Shown here: positions 48,903 to 61,430 of the stretch, piece after piece
Numbering within the stretch: the stretch's first letter is position 1
How the letters are laid out: the number at the start of each line of letters is the position of its first letter
The notes under the pieces: generated by a model
Database searches by the model: none
The model's input: only the letters and a program-made list of their open reading frames with translations
What the model was told of the DNA's origin: nothing
Source of the DNA: Salvator merianae
Taxonomy: Eukaryota; Chordata; Lepidosauria; Squamata; Teiidae
DNA: 64,000 nucleotides
NCBI GenBank assembly: GCA_003586115.2
Contig: QVOM02000103.1
Span: forward strand, 2,604,001-2,668,000
Direction: 5' to 3'
Made by a program: the position numbers and the translations under genes

Positions 48903-49488
48903 ATGTGTAATTTCATTTCACCAGATTTCCTCCTGGTTCCCTCTTGTGCTAAGGTCAGATATTATTAGAAAGGCCTGACTGCTGCTCCAAGCCTCAGATC
49001 CTCTCTTCACTTTCAGTAATGGCTCATGTAAACAAAAAGATCCAACACACAGCATCAAGGCCCTGTAAAATATGTGTCCCCAAAGGAAGATAGAGAGTCA
49101 ATGTTTTGGATTGCTCATGTACAGTGTTTACAGTAATGCTTAGTTCCTGCTTAAATAAGAAATCAGGTATTGAGAGCACCTCTCCTTGTTCCTTTGAAAA
49201 GACGTTTGCACTTCAGGGAATATAAATAAAAAGACAGTAGCTGTTCCTATAACAGGAAGGTAGTTCAGAAGGCAAAGGTCAGCATTTCTCCAGTCTCTCT
49301 CACACACACTCTGTTGCACACCTTTGCTGAGCTGTGTGATATATTGTAAATCAGCATTTTCTTTCTCAAAATGAAGTTACGTCTTGTGCCCTATGTGAAC
49401 TAAGACAAAATTCTTCTTGTATGCTGTTACTGTTTGATTTTATACCATTAATAAAAGCTTTTATTTTCTCTTTCTCCCCCCTCCCCAG

Positions 49489-49668
49489 TGTGCTGCTTTG
49501 GTTGGTGAAGACCAGCCTCTTTGCCCAGATCTTCCTGAACTTGATCTCTCCGAGTTAGATGTTAATGATTTGGACGCTGACAGTTTTCTGGGTGGACTCA
49601 AGTGGTACAGTGACCAATCAGAAATCATTTCCAATCAGTATGCCAATGAATCATCAAACATATTTGAG
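49489..49668 (+). CDS. PPARGC1A: PPARGC1A (PGC-1alpha) coding exon 2
   Basis: Sixty codons, residues 17-76 of the protein here, begin CAALVGEDQPLCPDLPELDL and end NESSNIFE. This is the acidic, Leu/Asp-rich start of the N-terminal activation domain (ELDLSELDVNDLDADSFLGG), which in PGC-1alpha recruits histone acetyltransferases such as p300 and SRC-1. The acceptor is CCCCAG before TGT and the donor is GAG|GTAAGA. Both boundaries are phase 0 and the length is 180 nt. Against the human sequence from memory I see small changes only (DTDS to DADS, KWCS to KWYS, QYNNEPS to QYANESS). The downstream LKKLL receptor box and the rest of the protein lie in later exons outside the window. Confidence 0.97.
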
Positions 49669-50059
49669 GTAAGAAAAAGCATTTTTCATTAAGCCTTTTT
49701 AATGATGCAAATTATATTATTTGGTATGTCTCTTACATTTGATAACAACAATTTTGGATTTCTTGGATATATTTTAGGATTCTTGGACACTAGCCCTGCA
49801 GAAGAATAACAAAAACACCAATATGTTTTATCTGTGGAGTCAATTTTTCAAATGGCAAAGCCACTTACTATTTATTAAATTCCTGACCGCTGGGTAGGGT
49901 GAGGGAAGAACTTAAAGATGACATTGTGCATAGAGACTGAACATAATTTAGCGTGCTGTGATTGTAGCATGCTGTTGTACACGGAAGCCTAGAACTGAGA
50001 ATTTTCAGACTTTACTAACTGATAGGTGGAAACGCATTTGGACAACAAGTCTAAGATGG

Positions 50060-50640
50060 ATGGATTTATGAAGAGGAGCCTAGAGTCTAGATCATGAGAA
50101 GTAATTATCCCTCTTTACTCTATCTGGATCAGTCCTCATCTGGAGTACTGTGTCCAGTTCTAGGCACCCCAGTTTAAAACATCGACAAACTAGAATAAGT
50201 TCAGAGGAAGGCTAACAAAATGGTGAGTGGTCTGCTCACCATGTCCTACAAGGAACAACTGAAGGTTCTAGGAATGTGTAGCCTGCAGAAGAGAAGGCTG
50301 AGAAGAGACATGATAGCTGTTTTCCAGTATCTGAAGGGCTGTCATGATGCAGAGGGATTGATCCTGTTCTCACTTATGCAAGAGGGAAGGACTGGAAACA
50401 ATGGGATGAAACTTCGCGGGAGTAGATACAGACTAGATATTAGAAAAAGGTTTCTGACAGTAAGGGTGATCAGCTAGTGGAATAGGTTGTCGTAAGAGGT
50501 GGTGAGCTATCCTTTGCTGGTGGTCTTCAAGCAGAGGCTGGACAGACATATGTCTGGGATGGTTTAGTGAATCCTTCATTGAGCAGGGGGTTGGATTTGA
50601 TAACCCTGGAGGTCCCTTCCCATTTTATGATTTTATGGAG
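50060..50640 (+). mobile_element. CR1 LINE 3' end, sense orientation
   Basis: The sequence TCATCTGGAGTACTGTGTCC then CAGTTCTAGGCACC encodes the end of a CR1 ORF2. Positions 50220-50477 translate to YKEQLKVLGMCSLQKRRLRR, DMIAVFQYLKGC and RGSRYRLDIRKRFLTVRV blocks typical of CR1 C-termini. The tail GGGGGTTGGATTTGATAACC and CCCTTCCCATTTTATGATTT shows the family's octamer-like end (ATTCTATGA type). It is truncated at the 5' side, as most CR1 copies are. Confidence 0.8.
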
Positions 50641-52833
50641 CGGTGGAGCAATTTAGTTACTTATTGAATAGCTTGTTTGCAGGACAGTCTAATGGATTGT
50701 CTCTCACATTGATAATTGGCACAATTGAGATCTTAAATGCTTGCTTTACATACTTAAGGTGAACATGAAATGGGGACTTACCAGGTAGAAGAGAATGGAA
50801 GTTAAGACATGCTGACTTTAGAAATTTAAAGTTAGATTTTAAAAATTGCAGCAAGAATTGTACAACCATGTTTATTTTAGTAGTGAACCATGATGCAGAT
50901 TGACTTCTGTACATATTTGATGTTCTCAGAGAAGTTTACATATGCTCAGTATAGGTGTGTTAACTGTTACTTACTTCAAGGTGTGGATTCTTCTTTGATA
51001 TTAAAATGTATCATGAATGGCTGGCCGATAAATGTGCAGTGAGCTCTTCCTCTCTAATATACTATTTATTTCTAAATATCTGTATCCTACCCTTCACCTG
51101 AAAATTTCAAGGTGGGTCACAACACTCACAACATGAATAAAATTGCTGAACAATGTAAGATAATAAAAATGTTTCTGTTCAGGGCTGGCTATTTTGACTG
51201 CTGGTACCACTAACTTTTTTCCTGCCTTGACATCTTCCCATCAGTCCCAATGGACACCAGCCACTACTTAAATATCCTATTCCATTTTAATGAAACTTAC
51301 TTTGACATAAGGAATTGATATCAAACATGGATCTGTTAAAAAAACAAACAAACAACGCACACACACACAATATTTCATTGATGTTGTCAGACATACTTGT
51401 CCAATGCTGCTCAAGCTTTGTTAATTTTTATGTTTGCTTCATAGACTGTCAGTATATCAGTCCAGTCATGCTCTTGGAATACTTTTGTAAAAGCAGTGGG
51501 ATGAGTGGTGGGCTTTCCAAGAGAGCCTGCCACTGATTTCCCTGAATTGTTTGTTTGATCTGATATGCTCTTGATTCTCTGGTTGATGCATGATCTGGCC
51601 CTACACATGTGGTAGATTGTACCTATGATCTGAACTGGAAGAGATTCATTTGCGAATGAGGGATTTTGTTTTCAGTATTGTCTTTTACTTTTTGTGTCAG
51701 AAAGAGGAAGAACATCCACACTGTAATGTCCATCATCATCTCTTTATTTGATTACCAGCTTTCCACAGTATGCTCAATACACTCAAAATGTAAAAGCAAA
51801 ACACAAGAATCAATTGTCAGTATACAGTATAAAATTTAAATATAAAACCAGGAAATAGTTCTCTCAGATGCACACCCTCGGCTGTTCTCCACTTCAGGGC
51901 ATCTTTTCAAGCCCAGTCCCAGGCAGTTCTTTTATGCAGAGACCTTTACTTACCAGAGGGTAAAGTCAGAAGCCAGGGAAGAAACTCAGGCAGGGCAACG
52001 AACAGTCCTAGGCTGCAACCACTGAGCAACTCCCAGCTTCTAATTAATGTTTTACTGCTGGTTTGTTATAAACTGTGTCCTCGGATCTTGTGCACAAAAC
52101 ATGCATATTGAATGGTCAGGGAAGAAATAACAGAGAAGAGAGGTCATTGCCTGGCAGAATTTGCCTCTGTGAAATAGCCTAAGCTTTAAACAACCTGAGA
52201 ACTGTTGGAATGGGTACCTGAAGAGTAGGTTTTTCAACATTCTTGTGGAGGGTTTTTTTTATGGGTATGATGGTTCAGCTGCTGCCCTAGTTGACTTTTA
52301 GAATGGAGGTTCCTGGTGGTTGATAATAGATAATTTGTTTTGCAAGAGCCATAGGCTGTAGCCGCATGTGCTCCTCTGAAATTAGTTTCTGTGTGGATGA
52401 GAAAACATCAGGTAACTATACACAGCTCCAAGGCAGTACTGCATGCTTCCTGGATGGTCTGTGGGAGCAGAAGTTGCACTGCAGGTCTGGTCATAGACTG
52501 TGCCTGCAGTCGTACATTCCACACTGAGAATCAGCATGAAGGCCAGGGGCCTGTCCTAATAACCCCCATTCTTGTTAACCTCTTTAAGGAGAGCAACCTT
52601 GGAGTAATTCAAGTAGGATTAACAGTAAGTTGTTCTTTTCTGAGGAAGGAGCAGGAGACTTCTGTATGTGATGTAGGGTCTTATGTAGCCCTGCCTCCTA
52701 GCCAATCAGAGGTTGGCTTTTATGCATACTTTGGATGCAGCCTCAGTGTCTTTTTAACTTAAGACTGTATTGAGGGATATGGAATATCAGGAATGTTGGT
52801 TAGAGGGCTGGTGGGAAAAGTTCATGAAAATTT

Positions 52834-52897
52834 CTTCATCTTAACACACAACGTTCACTTTGTGTTCACCTGCCAAACAGCCCAAACCTCTTAGTAA
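52834..52897 (-). repeat. Right arm of the 64-nt inverted repeat flanking exon 2
   Basis: CTTCATCTTAACACACAACG to CTCTTAGTAA. It is the inverted partner of 48839-48902 with two mismatches. It lies in intron 2, 3.2 kb after exon 2, giving a loop of about 3.9 kb that contains the exon. Confidence 0.9.
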
Positions 52898-55800
52898 AAG
52901 TTCAAGCTCACTTTTTTGTAGAGAGACTGAGATACTGTTTGCTTTTATTTTGTATCTATATGCCTAGTCATTAGAATTTACTGAATAGTGAGTGGATTTC
53001 TATAAGTCCATCCACACAATGAAAAAGTTTGTACCTTTGGGAGCTGAGCCAAACAAACATTTGTGCTGCTTTTCGGCCTCTAGGACTGCCAGAAATGACA
53101 CAAAGGTGGTCGTTCGGGAAGTCTTTTTATCTACCTTGGGGTTGTCCTTACTGCTAGATTCACTTCTGGGCTGCTGTGGAAATTACTATGTTGCCCAGGG
53201 TGTGAATCTATGGTTACCAATGCAACCACAGTTCCTGTTAGGGACAAAAATTCCTAAGTCTTGTGTGTTTTAGAGGCTGTGTGGTTGTGATCTGTATTTT
53301 GATAAATCAAGAAATGTCTTTGTCCTGTTTGGGTGGGAGACGAAATGACTAGGACATCGCCTAATTTAATTGGAAATATATGCGTGAAGGAAGGATACTA
53401 CCTTTGGCGTTGAAAGATGCTGAAGCTCATTTTCAGGTTACACTGCATATTAGTAGCTTTAATCTCTGTCAGTATCATGTGTGATATCAATCAGTAACAG
53501 AGGTTTACTGATGATTTGTGAATGCCATTCACACAGTCTGTGGAATGAGTGTAGAACAGTTGAAAGTGTCTGCATTTCACTTGACAAGTGAAATTGAGAC
53601 ATTTTTGACTAGGCTAAATGGTCAAAAGAGGTTAAAAAGAGGTTAAAAAAGAGACTAGGAGTTAGCGCAGTTTTTCTTCTTAAAATAGAGAGTGTAAAGG
53701 GATTCTCCTCATGAACTGATGAAGTCTCCTAATTTCATAACAAGCTCCTGTACTTAGAACTAGATACCAGTGTATGTTCTATTCCTGCCACCATGTGCTA
53801 TGTGAAAAACACAATACCAGAGATCCCTCTGGGGTCTCCAGGACTTGATGTAGTGCTGTTATCAGTGGAGTTGAACAGTGGCAGAGGGCGTGGGGACAGA
53901 CACATTTCTTTTTCCATACAATTGTACCTGATAAATTTGTATATCAACTGCCATGGGGCTGGCAGGATCAATTTGCAAAGTGTGTGGTTATAGTAGAAAT
54001 TAAAAGGGAAAAGAGGCAGTCCCAAAACTGTTGTAGTACCTCTGATGTATATTTTAAAAATATAAACTGCTCTTCAGCTATATTGCAGGGTTTTTTAAAG
54101 TCTTCTGACCAAAACTTGGTTTGAAAAGATCAAAGGCAAGGTCCCAGTTGAAGCTTCTCCTTTTTACTAGTGGTCCCAATCCACAGGCTTCTGCTGGTGG
54201 CTAGCTAGCAGAGTCTTCCGTGAATGTTTGAAGTTCTCAGTGAGTGTTTGGAATTATTTAGAGACTGGCTGAGAATAACTTCACACTTAATACATACAAG
54301 AAATATGTTGTTGGTTGTTAATACCAGCTATTTTACAGGCAGGGATTGAATTCCATTTTAACAAAGTTGGGAAGACTCTTGTCTGCACCATTTATCAGAT
54401 AAGCTGGGTAAGACACCTTTGATACAAATAATCAGTATTGTCACTCAAATTTTTATAATATAGATAATGGTAAGGTACTGCATACTTACCTGTGTTTTGA
54501 AAAGCATCAGAAACTACAAACAGTCTAGAGTATTACAGCAAGGTTGTTAATTGGACCATGGGGCATATTTGCTGGCTGCTAAGGAAGGTTCCCCAGATGA
54601 TAAGTTAATAAATTGCTCTTTAAGAAGGGGTTTGGAATATTGGACAACTAGTCATCTATATATCATTATTCATATCTGTTATGGTGTTGCTGTATATACT
54701 GTGTTCAGAGGTGTGGTCCCAAGTTTTTAGGAGTTCCCCATAGCATTTATGGTTTGCTTATCCTATTGGCTAGAGAGATGGAATATAGATGTTTCTCATG
54801 TAATATTGTTTTGCATGGTATTGATTTGGTCTTATGTGGTTGGTAAAATACTTTTTCTTTTGTTCACTGTGTTGCTAGAAACTTGTGATAACACAGTTCT
54901 TTGTTTTTGTGGTACTACTAACTTAAACTGGTAGCCTGGGGCACCGTGAACTTACACTGGGAGACTAGGTTCTCCTAACACATGATCTGTAGATCATCCT
55001 TAGATTTGAGTTGCCTACATAAATATGGCTTTGGGGTACATGGTGATTTGCAGGAATTAAACCACAGTGTTATATAAAAGGACAACTGTTTTTTTTATGT
55101 TAGCTGAGGTAGGTCTTTCTGAAATATCATCTGTGAATTCCAGAAATATGTCCCTGTATTGTGTATCTTAAAACGTCCCTTTTCTGTTTGTTTTTATGCT
55201 GCAACAGCTACAAAATGGCTAAAATTTGCCCATGAGGAGAGGGAGAACTTAAGAGGCAAGCCTTAATAAATCCTGACTTTCCAGAACTCTAGTGGGAGCA
55301 AAGGAGAACTGATAGATTGTTTTGGTAACCGTGAACTTTATGAAAGTTCATAAAGTTTGAAACCAAACTTTATTTGGTTCATTTGAAACCAAAACTTGCT
55401 TATTTTACAACTTCAGATTACACAGTTCCAAATTTAAAACATTGAAAAATATGTATTTTATTTAAAGCCAAAATAAAACTAGGCGCAGTATATTTTTTTA
55501 AACATGTCCTGGGCACATTTTATTTTTGTTTATATATATATTAAAAAGTCCATTCAGCTTATTTCTTCCTCTAACAAACAAATGGTCCTCTCGTCTGGAG
55601 CAAAGACTTGATACATGGAAAAGGAGTGTATACCAAACAATAGAGCAAAAAAACCCAAACAATAGCAAAACAAACTTCACAGCAGACAAAATAACTCAAA
55701 CTACAGTTTAAAAGAAGTTCTTGCAGTTCTGTCTTAAGCACATGCAGGCAAGCATATCAGAATCAGAGGTGCTATATCTGTCTTTTATGTCGTCGCATTG

Positions 55801-58305
55801 AGGATTTCTAAAAGGAAAATAAAGCTTAACATTGCAGAATTCACGGTTTCTGACCTTTTATCTTCAAGATGTCCGGGTAGGTGTCCAGGGCTTGAACCAT
55901 GAAATGCATGCTATAAAGCTGAAGCTTAATTCAGCCAACTTTCGTGGGCCTACCAATATATTTTGCTTAGACCTTGGAGTCAACATCAAGCATTGAAAAA
56001 TATAGGGAATATGCACACTGTTCTGTGCCAGTGGAAAAAAGAATGAAGTAATTGTATTAGCTAGTTGTAATATAAGCAACAGAAGTCTGATCTTGTTATT
56101 TTGGTAGATTAGTGAAGCCTTTGCCCACATTTGTCTCTTTAGCAAGTGGTTTCAAGGATCCAAGATCAGAAAAATCTCAGTCTAGATTTTGATTTTGGCT
56201 ACCACTTCCAATTGTAACATATGGACCATAGTGGGTCACAGAGAAATTTAGACGGGCAATGATATGGAATATCATATGGGATATGTTTCAGTGGTACTTG
56301 GGAGGGTTCAAAAACAATTGCTTCAGTCTGCTCAGAAGCAGCTGCTGGGTGCCAGCAACGATCCCCACCTGGCACACAAAGTGCCCTCCACAGGATTAAG
56401 TACCACATAATGTGTGAGTTGAGACTGCCTAAGATGCCTGCTGCCATCACTTGTCCTATCTGGGAGACTTAGGTCACCATTTGGTGGGTTGTGAATCACC
56501 AAAGTCTGGTGAAATCTAGCATGAGTATCTGCATGAAATCTTTGTTTATTCTACGATTTAACTTGGCTTTTATGGAATACTGTTTTACTTTTTTTGAAGC
56601 TAGGTGTTATCTCATCCAAAATGAAAGCACACTTATGTATGTTCTTATCACTACTCAGTTGTGCATTGCTGGAAAGATTTGTAATGGCAATCTGTCTGAC
56701 AGCTTGCCTGCCATTGCTAATCTTCTTGGTAAGAACTCCTTCAAAGCTTCTGAAGAGCCCCTTGGTTCCCTGGACACTAGTTTAAAAATCCCTGAACTTG
56801 TTGTACTGGGTTTTGCTGGGGTGAATGGGTGTATATTTCCAGAGTGTGAACGTTACTGATTTACAGCTATGTAAAAATGGTCACAGAGTGTGTTCAGACT
56901 AGCTATTTCAGTCGCCTTCTGGACAAATTTGACCCAGGGGGTGGGGAAAACTGGGAATTGAAAAAAAATGCCTTGCCTTGCCTTGCCTCCAAGCCTGTAT
57001 TATGTGCTCCTTCGATAGCCAGGAGAAAACAACTCTTGAGTCAGCTTACTCTGAGCAGGGAACACTTCTACAGAGCACAGGAACCCATCGGATAATTGGA
57101 CAATCAGGGTGGGGCACTTGTGAGCTCTTGCTGACACCGGGAAGAGTTTCCTTTTGAACTCAATTAAACAGATCGAAGGAAGCTGAATAGGCAACTATAA
57201 AAATCCTGCCTTTAAAAATATACTCAGAAAACACATTAGACTTCTTATATTAATACAGAGTGGGGAGAGAGTGAGACTTGAGTTTCATTCATAGAATGAT
57301 TTTGTTTGCAAACAAAAAACCTGGCAGTTAAAGAGTTAAGCAGGAAGAAACGGCAGTCATGGTAGGTTGCCTGTTGAAATGAATAGGCTGCACTTCAAGT
57401 AAGTTTTTAGCTGCATATACAAATACATGTGTTTGGAAGGCTTTTTTTTTTTTTCTGTGTGCCTAGGAATTATTTGCTAATTTAATTCAGGTGGTTTTAA
57501 AAATCTCTAGTATGATCATATCCAGGGATACTGTAGAGCAAGACTGGTGAGGGATGGGGCCCAGGGAGAATGCTGCAGGTTAGAAAAGGAGGTCTAAGGA
57601 AGGATTGGCTTTGGGATTGCAAAGGTCTTATGTGTATAGTGAGGTGATCCAAGGACTGTACAGGAACTCCTGCTTGCAGCACAGCTAGATCCTAGCCTAG
57701 GAAAAACATCCTGGGCCAGGAATGTGACACGGAGTACACTGGTAGCTATCTGTGTACGTGACCTAACTTTGAAGCTGAGGAGCAAAGATTCCTGTGCCTC
57801 AGACTTGCAGGAAGGCATATATCCCTGCGGTCTGGGAAGTGAGCCCTCTTCCAAACCTTGGTGAAGTGTCACTGGGCTCTGGAACAGAGCCTGGAACACT
57901 CCTGCCACCACCAGCTGTGCGCATAGTGGTGGCAGGAAAGGGAACCTAGCCTGGCCCATGTGGGAAACTACCTTAAAATGGTCTCTGTATACAGCATCCC
58001 TGGGCATGGTTTCATGCCTGGGAGCTCTTGTATGTAGATGGAAAAATCCATCTGCCTGCTTTAAGCTAAAAAAAATGAACACTGGTTAACACAAATTTGA
58101 ATACTCCATCATAATGCAATTTGTATTTCAGATGAGCAGCACCAGTCTTAAAATTGGCATCACTTCCGATACCTTTCTCTGTTAGCTACTACATGCTTCA
58201 TTCTTGCCTCTTCTATCTGCTGTGTTTCAAATGGTAACTTATATGGGTTGTGTTTTAAGCCATATCCCAAGGTGGTGCGTGTCCAGTAGATGATAGCTCC
58301 AGTTA

Positions 58306-58350
58306 AGTGCAATAGGATTTACTTTCTTGTAAGTGTTCCTTAAGCTTCCT
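58306..58350. repeat. Fragment of a common reptile interspersed repeat
   Basis: AAGTGCAATAGGATTTACTT then TCTTGTAAGTGTTCC resembles the widespread sauropsid motif (CAATGGGACTTACTTCCAAG...TAAGTGTG). A related piece occurs near 42851 in intron 1. Identified from memory of reptile sequence. Confidence 0.35.
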
Positions 58351-58579
58351 GTAATGAATTGGAGTCTGGCTACAAATCTCTTTTTCTGCTGAACAAGGGA
58401 ATGGTGTTGCACGGACAAACAAACACACAGACAGAGGAGAAAATAAAAATCAGTTTATGATTCCAAATGGATATATTAAGTAGCCAGGCTCAAAACAAAG
58501 TTGCAGGCAGTGTACCACTGTTTCTCCTGTAATGTGCTTAAGGCATATTTTAATACTTGTTCCTTGAGAGAGAGAAAAA

Positions 58580-58640
58580 CATAGGAGGAGCCCTGCTGGA
58601 TCAGGCCACAGCCTATCTAGTCCAGCACCCCATCTGCAGA
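58580..58640 (-). mobile_element. LINE 3'-tail fragment, antisense (L3/CR1 type)
   Basis: AACATAGGAGGAGCCCTGCT then GGATCAGGCCACAGCCTATC and TAGTCCAGCACCCC is the reverse complement of the well-known reptile LINE tail ending in TGGTCTGATCCAGCAGGGC. Short and truncated. Confidence 0.7.
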
Positions 58641-60281
58641 TTAATTAGCCATACAAACTCTGGTAGAAGGCTAAGTACAGGAATTCATATCCCACATTTT
58701 ACAGGTTCATGTGATGTATCAATATTTGTCTATACCACTTTGGATTTATAATATGGAAAATATAGTCCTCCTTCTCTTGTAATTTTTTATTAAAGCTTGT
58801 TCCTGTATATCAGAGATGGGGAATCCCAAGTTAGCCTTTATCCTGACTTGCTCACTATATGCAGAAACTTCAGTATTTGTCATTTGGACTCAGAGTAGGG
58901 CCATTTGTCTGAAGAGGCAGGTTTACAGCAAGAGGTCCTGTCTAAATATATTATGCCACAAAAGGGCTAATACTTCGTGACTGCCAGTGAAATCACTTGG
59001 ATGCCACGGGTTATTGTTTTTATAAGTTTATTATGTTGATTTAATATCTTCCTTGTATTTTTATTTATTTGTATAATTAAACACTAAATAAATGTGGTCA
59101 AAATCTGTTATAAAAAAATTAAACACTTTTTAAAGTGCAGCTTTGAACAAAACAACAATATACAACATAATAAATGGAAGGAGTGCTAAAGATAGCCGCA
59201 TAATTGGTCTTTGACATTGGAAGAAAGTATCTGGCTTAAATTTCAAGCCTGATAAAAATACCACCTGTAATTGGTTAATTTCGGCAACTGGTACATTACA
59301 TTGTGCATCTCTGCTGATCGTCTAACATAGTTCTAACCAGAATGAAATTTGTTCAGTAAAACGCAGGAGAGAGAGCCACATAGTTTAACGAAATGTATTG
59401 GTCAGTCAAGCTCCTCCTGGCTTCTGCCTAATAAGGATTGTGAAATATTGCTTGAAGCAGTAAGCACAGAGATGCCTTGCATATTACTTCAGTGAAAACA
59501 AGCAAATGTTCTTCCTGACTTTATGCAGGTATTTTGAAGAAACAGTTTCTGTGCACCTTCCTTCTTTCTAAATTTGTAACAAGATAGGGCTGGTTTGATC
59601 TAATGCAGGATTCTGAAAATGAGGATAATCCTTCTACAGTTTCAGACCATTTGCTGCAAAGTCTTGTAAGCTTTGATAATTAGATGACTCTTGGAGGACC
59701 GAAGGAAGGAAAAAAGTCAAACATGTATTTCATGAGATTTATTAAGGTACATACAGCATCTAGCAATGTAAACTAGGCTTCATTTTTTGTTCTTTGTAGT
59801 TTCCATATTGTCTTAACATTTTTTCATGCATGCAGTTGTGCAAATGGTGCTATTGCTTGGCTTTTGGGGGGTGGGGGCTGGGATGTTGGGTTGCTGAAGA
59901 ACCAAAGAAAAGCACGTCTCTCACTGGATTGTACCCATAAGCAAAACAGATTTTGGCTTGTGCTTTTACTTTTCTTAAGCAACTTGGTTTTCTTCTCTTA
60001 AATTGATTGCAAGTTTAATGTTTTACAGATAAATCAAATAGTTGCTTGAACTAGACTAACAGAAAGAGTGCTCCCTTTATCCATGCAGACACATGGATGG
60101 AGTACAGATTCACATACTCTGCAACTGAATGTGAAATGAGGCTGAGGGTCCCCAGTAATGAGTAATAAATAAGAGTAATGCTTTGTAATGTGTATGTATG
60201 CATATAATCTTTCTATACCAGTTTTGTACTTTTTCATTTCTTCTAACTATATTGATGGGGTCCATGTAACTAATCAATTTA

Positions 60282-60844
60282 GGTTGCATTCACATGTAGC
60301 AAAAAAGGGGCTCCAAAGCTTCTTGGATGTGGTAGATTGTGGCACTGGTATTCTTATCTCTAATTTAATGTGTTTTGGAAGTGAATTTTCTGGTCTTTGA
60401 TGTGCATTAGAGGTAGGAATATGCATGAAGAAATGTGTGTGTTTGTTTTATCATCAGAATGAAAACCTTTTGTTCATTTTGTCGTCGAACTGTTTAATCA
60501 AAAACTGCAGGGGAGGGTTGCATTTTTTGCATTCGTTTTCACATATTTTTTGCAAAGAAATACTGTTTTTTCCATTGAAAAGCCCTTCTTGCGGGCAAAA
60601 CCAGAGTGACACATGAAAGTTCATTTTCATAAGTGGGAGACTGGTTTGATTTGACTAAACTTTTGAAAATGCAAAAAACTGCTTTTTTTTTCCAATGCAA
60701 ATATCTGCAAATTCAAAATATTTGATTGAATTTGTAAACATGAATCAAATTTTGGAGATCTCTAGTTAGGAGTGGATTGGCACACTGACATATGACATTA
60801 CCATCTCCCATATACCATTTTTATAACTACATATGAACGCAGCC
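60282..60844. mobile_element. PIF/Harbinger-like MITE with TTA target duplication, split by a hAT-like insertion
   Basis: The left terminus GGTTGCATTCACATGTAGC is preceded by TTA (60279-60281). The right terminus ACATATGAACGCAGCC is followed by TTA. The interior shares AGTGAATTTTCTGGTCTTTG with the copies near 20284 and 24130. The continuity of the family is broken at 60414-60764 by a foreign segment. Removing that segment in thought restores a unit of about 212 bp. Confidence 0.65.
60414..60764. mobile_element. hAT-like non-autonomous element, 351 bp, nested in a MITE
   Basis: Starts TAGGAATATGCATGAAGAAA and ends AAATTTTGGAGATCTCTA. The ends are imperfect inverted repeats of the TAGRGATNTGCA type seen in the good hAT copy at 22539. 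Flanking octamers ATTAGAGG and GTTAGGAG agree at five of eight positions, a worn target duplication. The body is AT-rich with TTTTTGCA runs and is non-coding. Confidence 0.5.
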
Positions 60845-61019
60845 TTAATAAATTGGAAGAGAGTACTTTGTTGCTGCATGTCAGATAGGTTTGTTTAAAT
60901 AAAAATACTCCAATATGGTAGTGTGTTTTTGTTTACTCAGAATGCTTCACTGTGCTAGGAATTATGGTAGTGCAGGAAAGATACAGGCTTGCTGTCTTAT
61001 GCGGAATTGAATAAAAGCT

Positions 61020-61430
61020 TAGGTAAAGTTCCCCTTGACTCTGGTAGCAGCTGCTGATAGCTGTATCTTTCTGCCATGTCCAGGTTCCTTTAACTTTGAA
61101 CTTGCGAACTATGCTTTCTACTGTATCTCTAGGAACATTCAGTGCCTTTGCTTATCTATTTGTATCCCTTTCCTCATTCGTGCAAGGCAATGATATCTTC
61201 TCTTACCTTTTTGGACGACTCTCTTGACTTAGCCATACATCTAAAATGCCATCGAATGTCACAATCAACAAAGCCCTAGTCAGTCCAGGTATTTGTTGTG
61301 TTTTATCACAATCACATCTAATGCAACTAATGAAGCCCTTGATTAGTTGCATCATGTGTGCTTGAGACAACCCCTTTTGCTCTTATGAGGGATTCTGTTC
61401 AGGGGGTTGAATACTTCTGAGACTGCAATA
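61020..61430 (-). pseudogene. Decayed Tc1-type transposon with transposase N-terminus
   Basis: On the minus strand an ATG at 61236 opens MAKSRESSKKVREDIIALHE, then a stop, GKGYK, another stop, and further DNA-binding-domain-like sequence in a shifted frame (VPRDTVESIVRKFKVKGTW). This matches the paired-like helix-turn-helix start of Tc1/Sleeping-Beauty-type transposases. The outer end (read on the minus strand) CAGTCTCAGAAGTATTCAAC followed by CCCC is a typical Tc1 terminal repeat. The catalytic DDE part is missing. Sequence up to about 61640 may be part of an extended terminal region or a neighbouring copy. Confidence 0.75.

Larger units (their letters stand above)
41748..49488 (+). other. 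PPARGC1A: PPARGC1A intron 1 (7.7 kb)
   Basis: Begins GTGAGC and ends with a strong pyrimidine tract and AG (TTTCTCCCCCCTCCCCAG). A C run lies at about 42770 and a G run near 46990. A piece near 42851-42900 (CCTACTGAGTCTATTGGAAT then TTTCAACTAAGTGTGTG) resembles a very common reptile interspersed repeat. A possible TIR element is at 46610-47257. No alternative first exon was recognised. ORFs within, including the read-through of exon 1 to 42143, are intronic noise. Confidence 0.85.

Noticed and set aside
57594..58082. A 162-codon minus-strand ORF in intron 2
   Set aside because: No recognisable domain, overlapping smaller ORFs in another frame, and no splice or promoter support.
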